From: Adineta ricciae
Taxonomy: Eukaryota; Rotifera; Eurotatoria; Adinetida; Adinetidae
Assembly (NCBI GenBank): GCA_905250025.1
Contig: CAJNOJ010000328.1
Location: 43,211-107,210, forward strand
Direction: 5' to 3'
DNA length: 64,000 bases
The translations under genes were made by a program, and so were the position numbers. Each line of letters starts with the position of its first letter. The stretch's first letter is position 1. The notes below the pieces were generated by a model. It was given only the letters and a program-made list of their open reading frames with translations, searched no databases and was not told the origin of the DNA. This document shows positions 21,311 through 33,400 of the stretch, piece by piece.

Positions 21311-21489
21311 AAAGTACCATTTAATAAAGGTGCAAAAGAATCAAAGTTCTAAGGTATTTGACAATAATAAATACGAATACATTTTTCTGAAAACCGTATA
21401 TAAGATGGTTGTTGAACATCATTAATCCTAAAAAGGATTGATGAGAGTGTAGATCACCAGGTATATGAGCCACACATATACACTTTCGG

Positions 21490-21900
21490 ATATATGAATC
21501 GGTAGATGAATGGATAGATGCATGTCGCAAATACTCATCAGAGTGCATCACTTCGTTCATGAAAAGGTAGATGGGTATCACATATATCGATGAGGGGTAT
21601 ATCATTTCGTTGGTGAAAGAGTAGATGCATGTCACAAATACTCATTAGGATATATCACTTCGTTTAAGAAAGGGTAGATGGGTACTACAAATACTGATGA
21701 GGTACATTATGCCGTTCATGAAAGGATAGATACATGTCACAACCATTCATCGGGGTATGTTACTTCGCTCAAGAAAGGGTAGATGTGCATCACATCTACT
21801 GATCAGGATACATAACTTCGTTCATGGAAGGGTAGATAGATATCACATATACTGATTAGGGTATATGAATTCGTTCATAAAAGGATACATCGAGGTGAAT
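21490..21900. repeat. Minisatellite, about 53-bp unit
   Basis: About seven diverged copies of a unit like GGTAGATGNGTATCACATA followed by CTGATNAGGNTATATCACTT and CGTTCATGAAA. Copies differ by many substitutions. The minus-strand ORF over it is a by-product of the repeat. Confidence 0.7.
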
Positions 21901-23466
21901 GATATTCTCGACAGTATATAGACTAACTGTAATGAGGTGAGGTCTGGTTGAATGACGTGATGTATAAAGCTGTCACCAGCAAAAATGGTGCTTATTAAAA
22001 CTGTTTGTAAGGATAGAAAAAAGGAAAGGCTACTAGAAGATGTAAGAATATACTATTATCGATTGACGAAAAAGTTTACTAAATATCTCAATATATATAT
22101 ATAGGCAGTTAAACTAATCAATCCTATGGAAGGACGGAGTCTAGGTTCGAGAAAGTAAGTATTTTAATATTATAAATAGATTGACATGTCTGAAATACTG
22201 GAAAAGAGTACTGGACTAAAACAAATGAATGTTTTGTTCACAGGATGAAAAAGCAAAATTATGGATATGCTAAGTAAACGGCAAAACTCCTATATGATAA
22301 TAGAAAGACACGATTTTAAGGCAATGTCTACGAAAAGTTTAACAAAAATACGCGAAACTCAACTTTGTGTTCTGTAAAAAAGGCAGACAAAACATGGTAA
22401 TCTTAATAACGAACATTGGCATTCTGGATCGCTGGAAAAGAAAGTTTAAATTAAGATCATTTAAAGTAATATATCTAATATATCCTTAAAATATTCAAAA
22501 AAGCTTCGGAGCAATAAATTTCAACTTATATATGGGCGTTATTTGAGTAGAATTACAGAGTAAATGCGCACCGCGGACGAAAGATAGAAATGGAAAAGAT
22601 TAACGTGAAAATTACTACTCACAGAAATTCACCTTAAGACAAAATGATAGACAAAAAGAAAGGCTGATGTGGAGAATATTTGTTGGAAATAATATGTTAC
22701 AAGATGTTCTTGTAAATTTAAAGTATGACGAGAAAGAAAAAATAAGTAAATGGAAATGACCTGATCTAACATAACACTTAAAACGCAACGATAAGTTAAA
22801 AGAAAATATGAATTGAAAAGAACTAGTCGAGAATGGAATTGGAAAACATTTTCTTAAATACCAACGCAACGAAAGGAAAGACGAAAGAAATAAAATGAAA
22901 GTAACAAACAGGCTTACCTTAAACTTAAAATGCAATGCCAAATACCAACAACAAAACCAGTGAAGTAAATTAACCAAGTTCAATATATTAAAGCACTTTT
23001 CCTAAAATAAAATGAAAAATATAGATTTAGATAAAAAGTTAGAACGATTTGAAAAAATAATAGGAACTTATCTGAAAGCTTGCTTTGAATGTTAAAATAC
23101 TGTTCATATCCTTAAATACTTGTTGAATTTTGATTTGGATAACAAAACCCGCTGCGTTGGAAATAAGTATCTTGTAGTTAGTGTTGTTTCGAAGTCACAA
23201 AATAACATTGGTACGGAGAAGAATATGAAAGAATTCTTTTACTGGATGATTGAACTTAAAAAGGATGGTATGATATGTGGAAGACGCGAACAAGTGCGAT
23301 ATTATAGATTTTCGTGTTCGATGACGATCTGATAGAGATGGTTTCTACACGAATTGTTTTGATTACATAGATATATTTTGTGGCTCTGATCAAATATCAA
23401 TATATATCGATTTTCTATCTGAAATGTACTGTGATGAGAAATGTCAAAAACTTTGGATTACATGAC
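21901..23466. other. AT-rich intergenic region
   Basis: Purine-rich sequence with loosely repeated A-rich blocks (22380-23100) and a short (TA) run at 22091-22101. The ORFs at 22615-22983 (minus) and 23120-23332 (plus) show no family motif and low-complexity composition; I do not support them as genes. Confidence 0.35.
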
Positions 23467-25704
23467 TTAACCCTTTGAGGACCGGTTTAATTTTGAAAAA
23501 ACTAAGCTTTTTTATTTTTATTTTTACTTTCTAAAACATACGAAAAGAGCTTCTGTTTATTTAAAAACGTTCTAAAGTATGATATTTCTTAAAACAATCA
23601 TCAATACATAGACCAACATCGCAATCAACACATTCATATAAAGTATCAGTGCGCTTTTTTGGTGCGAGATTTGTTCTACTACAAACAATACATTTTCGTC
23701 TTCGAATATGATTGTTGCCATTCGGTTCTATACGTGATGGGAAGTGTCTGCCAGTGAGACGAAGAGGTTCTGATGTTAATGATGGCCTTCCTCTTCCTTT
23801 TTTCTTCAAGCTGCCAAACTTTTGCACAATTTCACGTGTAACTTCCAAACGATAATCTAAGAAGGTGAGTCGTTTGCCAGTTTTTTGTTTGTATATAATA
23901 TAACCATTGAGAAGAGCCATGTCCAAAATGTGCAGAAATAATTTTTTATACCATTTGATAGTTTTTCTGGTACATTCAGAAAAACTGATTTGCATATCTG
24001 TTTTATCTATTGCACCCATGTTTGAATTGTACTCCACAATGCATAACGGCTTTACGATTGGTTCATTTGTTCTTTGATTAATTTTTCCAGTTATGATCAT
24101 ATCATCATTATGAATCGTTGTTAACATGTTTACTTCTCTTCGATCATACCATTTGAGATACAAAAGATTATCTGTAAATTGAGAGAATTTTTCTCCCGCT
24201 TTCAACTTCTTGGACATATTTGGTAAACCAACACGATTTGGACGCACTGTTCCACAAGCTCCAGTTTTCATATCATGGAGTGTTTCATATAAAACAGAAC
24301 TAGAATACCAATTGTCCATATAAAGAACATGACCAACATAAAAGTATTTTTCCATAAGTGACATAACAATGGAGCCTGATATTCCCAATGTAGGAAATAT
24401 TTTAATTTCAGTTGTACTTCCGGTGTATATAATAAAATCTAATATAAATCGAGTTTTACAATCACATAATATAAATAACTTTACACCAAATCGGTGACGC
24501 TTAGATGGTATGTATTGCTTAAACATTAGCCTTCCTCGCCACAACATTAAACTTTCATCAATCACAAGATTTTTATAAGGATACATTGATTTGCTAAATT
24601 TTTCTTTCAAATTAAGTAAAATAGGTTTTAACTTGAAGAGTCTATCACCTAGAGTAGAACATGTATTGTCATTGAAATGTAAATAACGTAAAATAGATAG
24701 ATATCTGTTACGTGTAAATAACTCACCAAAAATCGGTGTTGAAATAAGACTATCAGTCGACCAAAAATCTTTTATACGATTTTTCTTCGTATAAGACATA
24801 AGAATAGTAGCAGCAAAAAAAACATACATTTCCGGTATATCTGTATCAGTCCATAATGCAGTTTTTGCTGTAGGATTCGAATTATTTTGATGTTGATAAA
24901 GATTAGTTTGTGTTACAATACTTCCAACAAGTGATGCGTCAAAAAAATATTCAAAGAAATCAAATGGAGTTTCCAATGGATTATTCAGTAAATTACTGGA
25001 AATTCCCGAATTAGTAATAGTAAATTCTTGAACTTGAGGAACAAATTGACCTTCTCTCCATTTTCTTTCCAATCGTGGCATTTTTCTCTTCGGTAATGGA
25101 GAACCATCTTCATCTGATAAGTTGGAAATATTCGCAGAATCCATAGAGATATCATTTTCTTCTTCAGAGCTATCTGCGGATAAATAGTTTTCGTCGATAT
25201 CATCTTCATATGATTCACATTCCGATTCAGCATTTTGTATAATTTCTAAAATTTCGTGGTCTGATGAATCTCTACGACGTGCCATTCACTTATGATATAA
25301 AAAATCAAGTTGACAAAAGACAAACACTTATCACTGAAGGATAATCTTTATTTAGTGTTGCTTTCGAAATATTTACTACATATATATAGACAAAGAACGA
25401 GAAAAATCGAAAATCATTTGAAAATAAACACGATTTTGAAAGATAAACATCACCCTTAACATAAGCAATGACATAACAGAAAGAAGAAAAATATATGTAT
25501 ATCGTGTATAGCGCAGTCAGATTATAATTGAAAAGAAAAGAAGATATGTAATATCTGTTATTATAACACTAACGCTGTAATGTATGACTGACTTTTTACA
25601 CCAAAATTAAAGTATACAAAACCAAAATGTAACATAAAGATAGCTTATTTTCATTAAAAAAGTGTTAGGACGCACATATGCGCCAGCGGTCCTCAAAGGG
25701 TTAA
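23467..25704. mobile_element. Complete piggyBac-type DNA transposon
   Basis: The element is 23471-25700 (2230 bp). It starts CCCTTTGAGGACCG and ends with the exact inverted copy CGGTCCTCAAAGGG, flanked by TTAA at 23467-23470 and 25701-25704, the target duplication typical of piggyBac. The transposase gene is on the minus strand. The right end has the subterminal palindrome GCACATATGCGC. Perfect ends, TTAA sites and an open transposase suggest a young insertion. Confidence 0.93.
23561..25285 (-). CDS. PiggyBac transposase, intact
   Basis: A 574-residue DDE transposase. An acidic Ser/Asp/Glu-rich N-terminus (1-60) is followed by a basic patch. The catalytic domain starts near residue 105 (PFDFFEYFFD). 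The three expected acids are Asp243 in VIDESLMLW, Asp324 in LYMDNWYSS and Asp427 in NMGAIDKTD. The C-terminus (531-569) has a Cys/His-rich finger (C532, C535, C552, C555, C560, C564, H569), matching the cross-brace finger that binds element ends. The length equals known active piggyBac proteins. No intron, stop or frameshift, so it could be active. The start is the first Met, MARRRD, followed by the usual acidic region. Confidence 0.93.
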   Translation of the reverse strand: MARRRDSSDHEILEIIQNAESECESYEDDIDENYLSADSSEEENDISMDSANISNLSDEDGSPLPKRKMPRLERKWREGQFVPQVQEFTITNSGISSNLLNNPLETPFDFFEYFFDASLVGSIVTQTNLYQHQNNSNPTAKTALWTDTDIPEMYVFFAATILMSYTKKNRIKDFWSTDSLISTPIFGELFTRNRYLSILRYLHFNDNTCSTLGDRLFKLKPILLNLKEKFSKSMYPYKNLVIDESLMLWRGRLMFKQYIPSKRHRFGVKLFILCDCKTRFILDFIIYTGSTTEIKIFPTLGISGSIVMSLMEKYFYVGHVLYMDNWYSSSVLYETLHDMKTGACGTVRPNRVGLPNMSKKLKAGEKFSQFTDNLLYLKWYDRREVNMLTTIHNDDMIITGKINQRTNEPIVKPLCIVEYNSNMGAIDKTDMQISFSECTRKTIKWYKKLFLHILDMALLNGYIIYKQKTGKRLTFLDYRLEVTREIVQKFGSLKKKGRGRPSLTSEPLRLTGRHFPSRIEPNGNNHIRRRKCIVCSRTNLAPKKRTDTLYECVDCDVGLCIDDCFKKYHTLERF

Positions 25705-26250
25705 TAAATGATCTCAAATTTGTTTTCTAAGGATACAGTGATACGTGCTAGAACTGTGTAATNCCATCATACAGTTCATAAGTTTGGTCGTCGAAGAATC
25801 AATCCTTCTCTTCTAAACGTATGTAAATCAACCTTATGTTGCAGAATCATAAACCTTTCATCTGCAAACGTAGTATAAAATATCAATTTAAAGGTAACGT
25901 TCGAGACTCTACCTTTGTTCGTAGAATAACAAACCCTAACGGTAGTGCAAAGAAACTATTTAGTCATGTTCGTAGAATAATCAACGGTTTTTCAGTTACC
26001 ATAGAACTGTCTACTTAGAAGTGTAGATTAAAGAACCGTTTTTTGGCATAAACGTAGGTTAATAAACCATTAAACGGCTTATTCTTCCCTTATGTTTTTC
26101 AAGAACCCTTGTATTCATATACTCACTAAACAATAAACCTCTCTCCAGTTTATTCCAACAGGAGATATCCTTAAAGCGTTGTTGTAAAAAAAATTTAAGT
26201 GCAAGAGTTCATGAAAATATTCTTTTTTTTTACAGTGTTATAGCGCCATT
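25705..26250. other. Decayed MITE-like DNA with one N
   Basis: An N lies at 25763. The stretch holds words shared with the local MITEs (TCGTAGAATAACAAACCCT, CGTAGAATAATCAACGG) and ends TTTTTTTTACAGTG near 26236, the inverse of the CACTGTAAAAAAAA end at 21055. The left end cannot be found, so it is a partial or misassembled copy. Confidence 0.4.
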
Positions 26251-27374
26251 CTTGCCTCGTTCAGTTATTTGTAGGCATTCGTTTTCTCCTATGTATGAGT
26301 CGTTCTGATGTGAGGTGTATGTAAATGTCTTATTCATGATCAAATAAACCCGTAACTATTTGCAACTCGATTATTAATCATTTCTTACCTCAGTATGATG
26401 TAGGTAGGAAGAAAAGGAACTTTTTCTAGCCACTACTCATCTTTTTCTTTCATCCTCACCCTCATGATGGAAATCGTTTATATTCTTTTGATAAATCATT
26501 AATAAAAAATGGTAATGCCAAATGATAATTCGCTCGACTGAAAGGAGGGTCATGTCGAAAAAAAGTGCTCAAAAAACGGAAATTCGTTTGTGTGTATCTG
26601 TCGCAGGTCAAAGGTCAACTTTTAGTGATATGATGAAAAATCCATAAAACATGGTTTGGGAGGGCTGTTGACGGTGGATGTTCATTGGAGAAAGCATCGA
26701 GGTTAACTGTGATAGCGAAGGCCGTCTGAGCGCTCGAAGAGAATTATCCACTCGTGGTATACATTTATGGGTGTTGCAGTGGCTACAGGGAATCGATACA
26801 ATCAATCAGTACCGATGCAGGCTTTGAAAAGATTGAGATCAACCTCGCGGGTGGATCAGAGTGAAAGGAAGGGTGAATGAGAAGATATAATCTATAGGCT
26901 GATGTGTGAAAGTGGCAATGAAGTCTATAAATGAACGACTGGAATGGAGAATAAATATCAGAGTAAAAGAAAATTAATCAAACTTCTATTGCAAAAATCA
27001 GATTCAGTAACGTCTTTGCATACAAAACTGCAACCGAAGCGACCATGTTGTGCAGCAAAGTTCGATGTAACAGGTCTGTTTTCTCTGTCTTCTAGAAGCA
27101 ATAGTTGCTTACGAACGAGTATTCATATATTAACTTTCACAGTATCATAGTTGTAACGAATATTTACACTTACTAATGTACAAATTACATTGAGTCTCCT
27201 TTTCGAGTAAATACCTGTAGATGTTTAGAAGAATTTTATTTAATGTTGAATTCGTGAATAATTATGAAAGATAAAACGAAATTTAAAAATAATCAGTCCA
27301 GAATATAGAAGATAGTGAAAAATGGAACACACATTAGTCATTTGTTAAGCAAGTCAATAAGTGTTGCTTATGAT
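26251..27374. other. Intergenic, no gene supported
   Basis: Moderately AT-rich. The short ORFs here (26608-26805 minus, 26944-27150 plus) carry no recognisable motif. A minus-strand AATAAA at 27235-27240 could serve the protease gene. Confidence 0.35.
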
Positions 27375-28583
27375 TTAAGCTCGTTTTGCAATGTAATATG
27401 CATCGGATTCGATTCCGCACATATTGACACCACGTCGGATTCGAAAATAGCCCGCTTCACCCCAAGTGTTTCCCCAGCTATTTCTTACTTTCCAGTAAGG
27501 AATATTTGTTACCGTATCTACTCCATAACCAACGATAACAACAGCATGATTTCTCGTGCTCGATGATGTTGGACATCCATTAGGTTGCCAAATTCCACCT
27601 TGATAAGATGAAAATTTATTTAAGATCGATATATATGTAGGGGACGAATTAGAACCAGCAAAAAATGCCACATATAAAGGTCCATAATAAATTAAAGCTT
27701 GTTGCATACCAACGACATTATTTGATGAAACAGTATTGTAAAGAAGTGGACTAAATCGCACTCCAGGAGCAGTAGCTTTAAATAAACATTTACCTGCGAC
27801 GTTCTTATAAGGATAATACGATGCAGTATTCACTTGCCAACTATTACTCTGTATATAGTTGAATGTATTAATAAAGTTGCCTCCATTACAACCAGAAGTG
27901 CTTTTTGAACAGTCTACTACCTGTTGTTCACTTAAAATTAGAGTAGACTTCGTCTGAACAACATATTGAAATTCAAGTAAACAAATAGTTGCAAATGCAT
28001 AGCAACTTCCGCATGCTTGTTGATTTTTAATTGACTGAATCTTAAATGAACAAATATATTTCCTAGTATGAGAAAAAAAATGAATACTAACCACGGGGAT
28101 TTTAGTTCCTGAAGCTACTACCATTGTATAGTCATACCATGTTGGAAGACTTGCTCTACTAGTTGCGACCTTTCCATCCCATGTCATCATGCGTTCACCT
28201 GCTTTGGCATTTGTTGTTGGAACTTTACCTTCAGGTATTCGAGCACCGTTCAGTTTCATCAGTTCATCCAGTGTCCAGTCAGAATGATTATTGAGACCGA
28301 GAGTATATGTTTTATCACCTTGTCGACGATGTTCGATTAGCATATTTAATGTTTTATTAAATGAATCCAAACGAAGTTTCTCTTCATTTGTTGTTCGAAT
28401 TTTTCGATTATATTGTTTGTTGTATAAATTGAATAGATTTTGAATTGCATCTGTATTTGATTTGCCAGAACTTTTGCTCATAGTTGATGCAATAAAAGAT
28501 TCCAAGGCATTATCAAGCTCGGTACTTGAAACTTGTGTATGAACCAAAAGAATAAAACATAGCACGAATTTTGTTGTTTCCAT
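27375..28583 (-). CDS. Papain-family (C1A) cysteine protease precursor
   Basis: The exons are 28092-28583 and 27375-28040. The 51-bp segment 28041-28091 (GTTAGT...TTTAAG) is stop-free and a multiple of three but reads as foreign sequence in the protein, so I call it an intron, giving 385 residues. A signal peptide (residues 1-20) precedes an I29-type inhibitory propeptide (about 46-110, NLFNLYNKQYNRK, GLNNHSDWTLDEL). The mature enzyme has QQACGSCYAFAT with the catalytic Cys at 177, NHAVVIVGYG with the His and VRNSWG with the Asn. Trp after the active Cys is replaced by Tyr. Probably a secreted or lysosomal digestive protease. All catalytic residues are kept. Confidence 0.88.
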   Translation of the reverse strand: METTKFVLCFILLVHTQVSSTELDNALESFIASTMSKSSGKSNTDAIQNLFNLYNKQYNRKIRTTNEEKLRLDSFNKTLNMLIEHRRQGDKTYTLGLNNHSDWTLDELMKLNGARIPEGKVPTTNAKAGERMMTWDGKVATSRASLPTWYDYTMVVASGTKIPVVSIHFFSHTRKYICSFKIQSIKNQQACGSCYAFATICLLEFQYVVQTKSTLILSEQQVVDCSKSTSGCNGGNFINTFNYIQSNSWQVNTASYYPYKNVAGKCLFKATAPGVRFSPLLYNTVSSNNVVGMQQALIYYGPLYVAFFAGSNSSPTYISILNKFSSYQGGIWQPNGCPTSSSTRNHAVVIVGYGVDTVTNIPYWKVRNSWGNTWGEAGYFRIRRGVNMCGIESDAYYIAKRA

Positions 28584-28630
28584 TTGTTTTTGTTAATAAT
28601 ACGAATGTATTGTGTTGTTCGTTGCAACAC

Positions 28631-28640
28631 TCTTTTATAG
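28631..28640 (-). promoter_or_regulatory. TATA box of the cysteine protease gene
   Basis: On the minus strand, CTATAAAAGA lies about 50 bp before the ATG at 28583, so the 5' leader would be only about 20-30 nt. Confidence 0.55.
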
Positions 28641-28913
28641 GTGAATTGGTGGTTGATCTTCGACATCTAAGTGTTTTCGTCTGCAACACTTCACAGGAAA
28701 AATTTCTACCAACTTACTCAGAATAAAAGCAGAATTGTTTCATAGAGAATTTGTTTATAAGGGAAAAAACCTCTGTTTGCAAGAAATTGTCAGAAATCAA
28801 AAACGTACCCAAGCAACGGTTTATCGCTTGAAAAAAAATTTCTTCTAAAAAATATGTGTTAGAATTTGTTGCGGTAGGTTTCGTCTCACCTCATTGAAAA
28901 AGATTTCAGAATA

Positions 28914-29205
28914 GCTGCCTAATTCGACTTCTAATATAAGTGACCTATTCCTAGCACCCTTAGGAATAGAAATAGATTTAGTTTTCCTTATACATACATA
29001 CCATCGCCAACACCCACCGCAGCTCCCTCAATCGAGATATACCCCGGGTGTGGGTGTGGGTGTGTATATGTATAAGTAAAACTAAATCTATTTCTATTCC
29101 TATCTACTCATTTGTTATAAGTGTGATATAGGTATCTATTTATATTCGAATTGATACTAGCCTGTCGGGGGTCGACTTATTTTATAAGTCGAATTAGGCA
29201 TCTCA
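28914..29205. mobile_element. Foldback element with G/T-rich centre
   Basis: Imperfect inverted arms: TGCCTAATTCGACTT (from 28915) against AAGTCGAATTAGGCA (ending 29200), and AGGAATAGAAATAGATTTAG against CTAAATCTATTTCTATTCCT. The centre is CACCC/GGGTGTGGGTGTGGGTGTG. The right arm is the same sequence as 12830-13000. No coding capacity, so this is a non-autonomous foldback or MITE. Confidence 0.65.
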
Positions 29206-30408
29206 TGAGATTTCAGGAGTGTGATACTTTTAAAGCACATATATTTAAAACGACGCAAATTCGGATGTCCATTTCAAAATAAAACACAGAAAATCCAAAG
29301 TTATTCTAAAAACATCCATCCGCCTTTTATTTCAAAATGGGCATTAATATCTTCACTTTCAGTGTCATCGTATTCATTTTTAACGAATATGAGTAATAAT
29401 GAGATTTTTCAGTACAAGTCCAAAGATACTTCTCTCATAATCCATGTTTGCTATTCTTATCATCATTTATAACGCATCTCGTTAGTTCTTCAAACATCTT
29501 TGCTGGAATTGTGTCTGATCGTGATCTAATAGAAGACTAAGCTACAATTGGATTAAATTAGTCTTGGTATTATGTGCTCTTATTTCCATGTTTGATAGTT
29601 GTATTCTAACTAATTCATCGGTTCTTCTCTTATGCTTTCTCGTAATTTTATCTTTGATACAATATGTATGTAAGATAACGGCAGAATTTTTTGTTACCAA
29701 TAGACTACAGGATGTTGCAGACGATGCGAGTCGTTGGTTATGGTTTTCATCACACTGGTCGCAATGCTTCCGGACAGAATGGGAACATTCGTCGATCCAG
29801 AAGTACCGATATGTTAGAGAGAAAGACTGGACATGGTGGTGTGGACGATCTTCGTCCGAGTTTATTCTCTAACTCTATGTTTAATACAGAAAACGGTGTA
29901 CATATATACGAACGAGAACCAAGGCGAGAAAGAATCTGATGAAGAGAGAGCAGGGCGACGTCATGTCGCCCTAACAATCATAGAAATTCATCATATCTCT
30001 TGTTTTCATTCAGAGTATTATTCCCTCTCCCTTTGAATAATATTATTTACCATCCAGTATATAAAACAAATGAAAGAAATGAGTTTTTACGAAGTGTAGA
30101 AGAAGTGCAACTAAAAGTCTTACACGATTTATAATTAGCGAAAGTCTATGCCTAACTTTATTCATTAAACATTTTATAAATTTATCTTTTTCCAACTTAG
30201 AAGAAATTATATAATACTTGTATTCAGATGTCCAATTGATCTTTTCGTTAGAATCAAGTTGTAGTATACATAAAATTGAGGAAGTCCCAATTACACTTGC
30301 ACTAAATAAGGCTTAATTTTTGTTAGTATTAATAGATGAGAGTGTTGGTAACAGTATAGACACAAAGGAAAACTCAAACAAGCGACTTCTCAGTTATGTA
30401 TACGTACT
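29206..30408. other. Intergenic, no gene supported
   Basis: The ORFs at 29221-29472, 29564-29872 and the overlapping frames at 29690-30036 show no family motif and overlap in several frames. I treat them as chance readings. Confidence 0.35.
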
Positions 30409-33400
30409 TCATTTGTGTCGGGTGATGTGCTTCAGCCAGCTGATTTCTCTAAGCTGTTCCTTATAAAGTGGCGATGGTAGAGTATAGATAAGCAGAATCG
30501 AAATCTGTGGTGCAAAAGAGAAATAATAGAAAAGAAGTGCGATGATGTTGAACGCTCGACTATCAATGAATTGACAACTGTCAAGAAAGATGAGAATAAT
30601 TTGTGGCAATTGACTAACAAAACAAACCACTGGAGCGATGAGAAATTCCACTCGTTGTTCCAGAACTATAACGAACGAATTCCAATGGCTTGCCTTACTC
30701 ATATTGGCTTTCGATTGGCTGATATGGAGAAGAAGAACCAATGTTGAAATGACGTTCAACGTGAATGGCACGATCTGATGCAAGAACATCGCAAGCCGCA
30801 GGTAAATTGTGTTTGACGATGACAAGTGTAATACACACCACGTTTCTGTTTGTTGATCAGTAGTTTCGCGGAGAATTCGATATGAGAGAATGTACGTGAC
30901 GCAACTAGCAAAAACCAGTAGCATTGTAACGAGAATCATCCGAGCAGCGAATCGTGACGAATGAATCGATAAGTAGGCTTTTGGCCACACAATGAACATC
31001 ATCCGAGTCATACTAATGAACGACATAATCCATGAACTGACAAACCACATCGATGACATGACATACGGCAGGATGCGGCACAGATTAATATTCACATTTA
31101 GATTTATTGGATAGATGCGAATTAGTAGTAGATGAACAATGCGTACCAGCAGCAAAGTGACCGTCAGTTGACTGAAAATGCTATTCGTCAATAAATAAAT
31201 GCTACATCCACGCGACGATCGTTTCGATGGGGATAATTGACGCGTGTACGTTTTATAGAATACTATAGCGCTTATTCCATTGAATAGCAAGCCAAAAATA
31301 AACATCAGTGCAGGTGCGATCAACTGATAGAGTGATCCCATAGACATAGATACCAACAGAGTTTCCAGAGTAACCGTGAATCGACCAAAAGCGTATTGAC
31401 ACCTTTTACCAGTGGTACACAGCGGACATATGCAGACAAAATCTGATCTATTCAGGCGATTGCCATGAATACACTGGCCATCGTTGAAGCAAACGCTTTC
31501 TTGATGACACTCGCTCAAATCCAAGTGGAACGAGACACACTCGGCGCGCGAGGGATCTCGATCACATCGACAGAAATATTCTTCTGTATAAAAGCAATGA
31601 ACTGAGAGATGCTTTTGGCAGTAGCCGTGAAACATGTGTATGTCTTTTGTCGTCATCAAGTTCTTACAGTCGATCGCTTTGGCAACATCGACGGCGAATC
31701 GAAATCGTGTATGCTCAGTACAGTTCGCATAGAGAAGATGAACACGCGATCGAATACTCGAAACCTGCCGCTCAAAGACGTGTAGAAATCCGAGCTCAGT
31801 GAAAACGTCTTGCGAATCGAAGGGAATGCTGAGCGGCAGTTGATGCCAGTGAATCAATGACTGTTGTCGCAGGACGGTGAAACCTCGACGCACACCGAAT
31901 AGCTGCAGCAAGAAGCCTTGATAATGATCGTGGGGAAAATAACGATTAGTTGTCGAGTAGAGAGTGATGATGGCGGTCGTTTTTTCACACCGTCGGCCAC
32001 TGTAGTATTGACCGCAGATGCATGTATAATTACCAACTTCCGCATGTGCGTAGCAACTACCGTTGTTCAAGCATGGATTCGATCGACATACGGGATTTTT
32101 CAAACGACACAACGGTGGAACCTGGCCTTCGGGACACACACAAAACCAATCTAGCTCATCAGTAGTTACGTCGGTGTGAATCGCACGACATTGTGCGGAC
32201 TGAGAGCATGGACATCGTTTAGATGCGTGTCGTTGTTCACAAAACTGACCGGTGAATTCGGACGGGCATTGGCAGTGACTATCACCTAGCTCATGTCTGT
32301 TAATGATCACGTGGCATGTGCCGTTGTTCTGACAGATGAACTGTGCACAGTTCCAAGGAATGTGGGCGTGTTCAATCAGCGGAAAACGAAGAATTTTAGC
32401 GAAGCGATAAGAAGGTAGGAAATCGAAAGCGATCGCGTATTCCCAAACGGCTAGGAGGTCGATGTTCACTGAACTTGAGTTAAGTGCTTCGAAACGAACG
32501 CTGTACTGGCACGAAGGCTTCGGCTGAGGATAGAGTAAATAACGATCGTACTTCAGACGAGTATTGCCAACCGAGTCAACGAATTGTGCGTAATCAACTA
32601 TTTCACTCCGGTTGCATACTAGATACATGTAGATGTGTAAAATGTGTGGTAAATCTGTTCGATGTAAACGATCGAGGCGAACACGAATTGGAATTCGCCG
32701 ACTATAGTATTGACAGCGGTCACCGTAATGATTCGGTGGACAGAAGCATGATGTAACGAGACCATAAGATGTATTTTTTTGGATAATCAGCCCGTGATTG
32801 CACACTAAAACTGACAGGCTCGCACTTGCTGGTGGTGGTGAAACTGTGCCGGAAGTCGTAGATGGTGTAGAAGTGAAGGCTTCTCTAGTACCCATACAGA
32901 ATTCATCATAGTTGGATAATGATCTCTTATTTCCTCGATATGCGACTAAAGTATTCGCACACCAGAACAAATGCTCACTGTCCGCACATTGCTTTCTTTT
33001 GGAGCATGAATATGATGGGATACATTTTCCATTCAAACATTGAAATTGCGGATAGTTGCAGGTCGACGTAGTTCGATTACTCCCATGCATCCAATAACAC
33101 ACTTGTTCATCACTGCCTTCGATGCAATCATTGAATCCATTGCAGACCAGGCTATTGTGTATGCACGAACCGTTAGCGCATCGAAACCGATGGCCCAGCA
33201 TTCGATTGTCCTCTCTGCACCAAGCGGTATTACGTTCATCAGTGGCGCCTAAACAATCGATCTGATTGTTACCTACCTGTGTCCATGAGATGCAAAGATG
33301 TAATTTAACTGGATCTTGAATAAACTCAGGTGTTATACAGAAGAAATCGCCTCTGGAGTGACATACTTCCTCTAGAGAAAACCGCGATTTGTTCGTGGAG

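Noticed and set aside
21490-21900. Possible CRISPR-like array from regular repeats
   Set aside because: The units are head-to-tail diverged copies with no unique spacers: a minisatellite in a eukaryote.
22615-22983. 122-codon minus-strand ORF rich in Phe/Leu/Ser, looking like a membrane protein
   Set aside because: It is the complement of an A/G-rich low-complexity stretch, so the hydrophobicity is a composition effect.
29564-30036. Overlapping ORFs in several frames (RMLQTMRVVGYGFHHTGRNA and others)
   Set aside because: Open in three frames at once, with no family motif, no intron logic and no preserved start; treated as chance.
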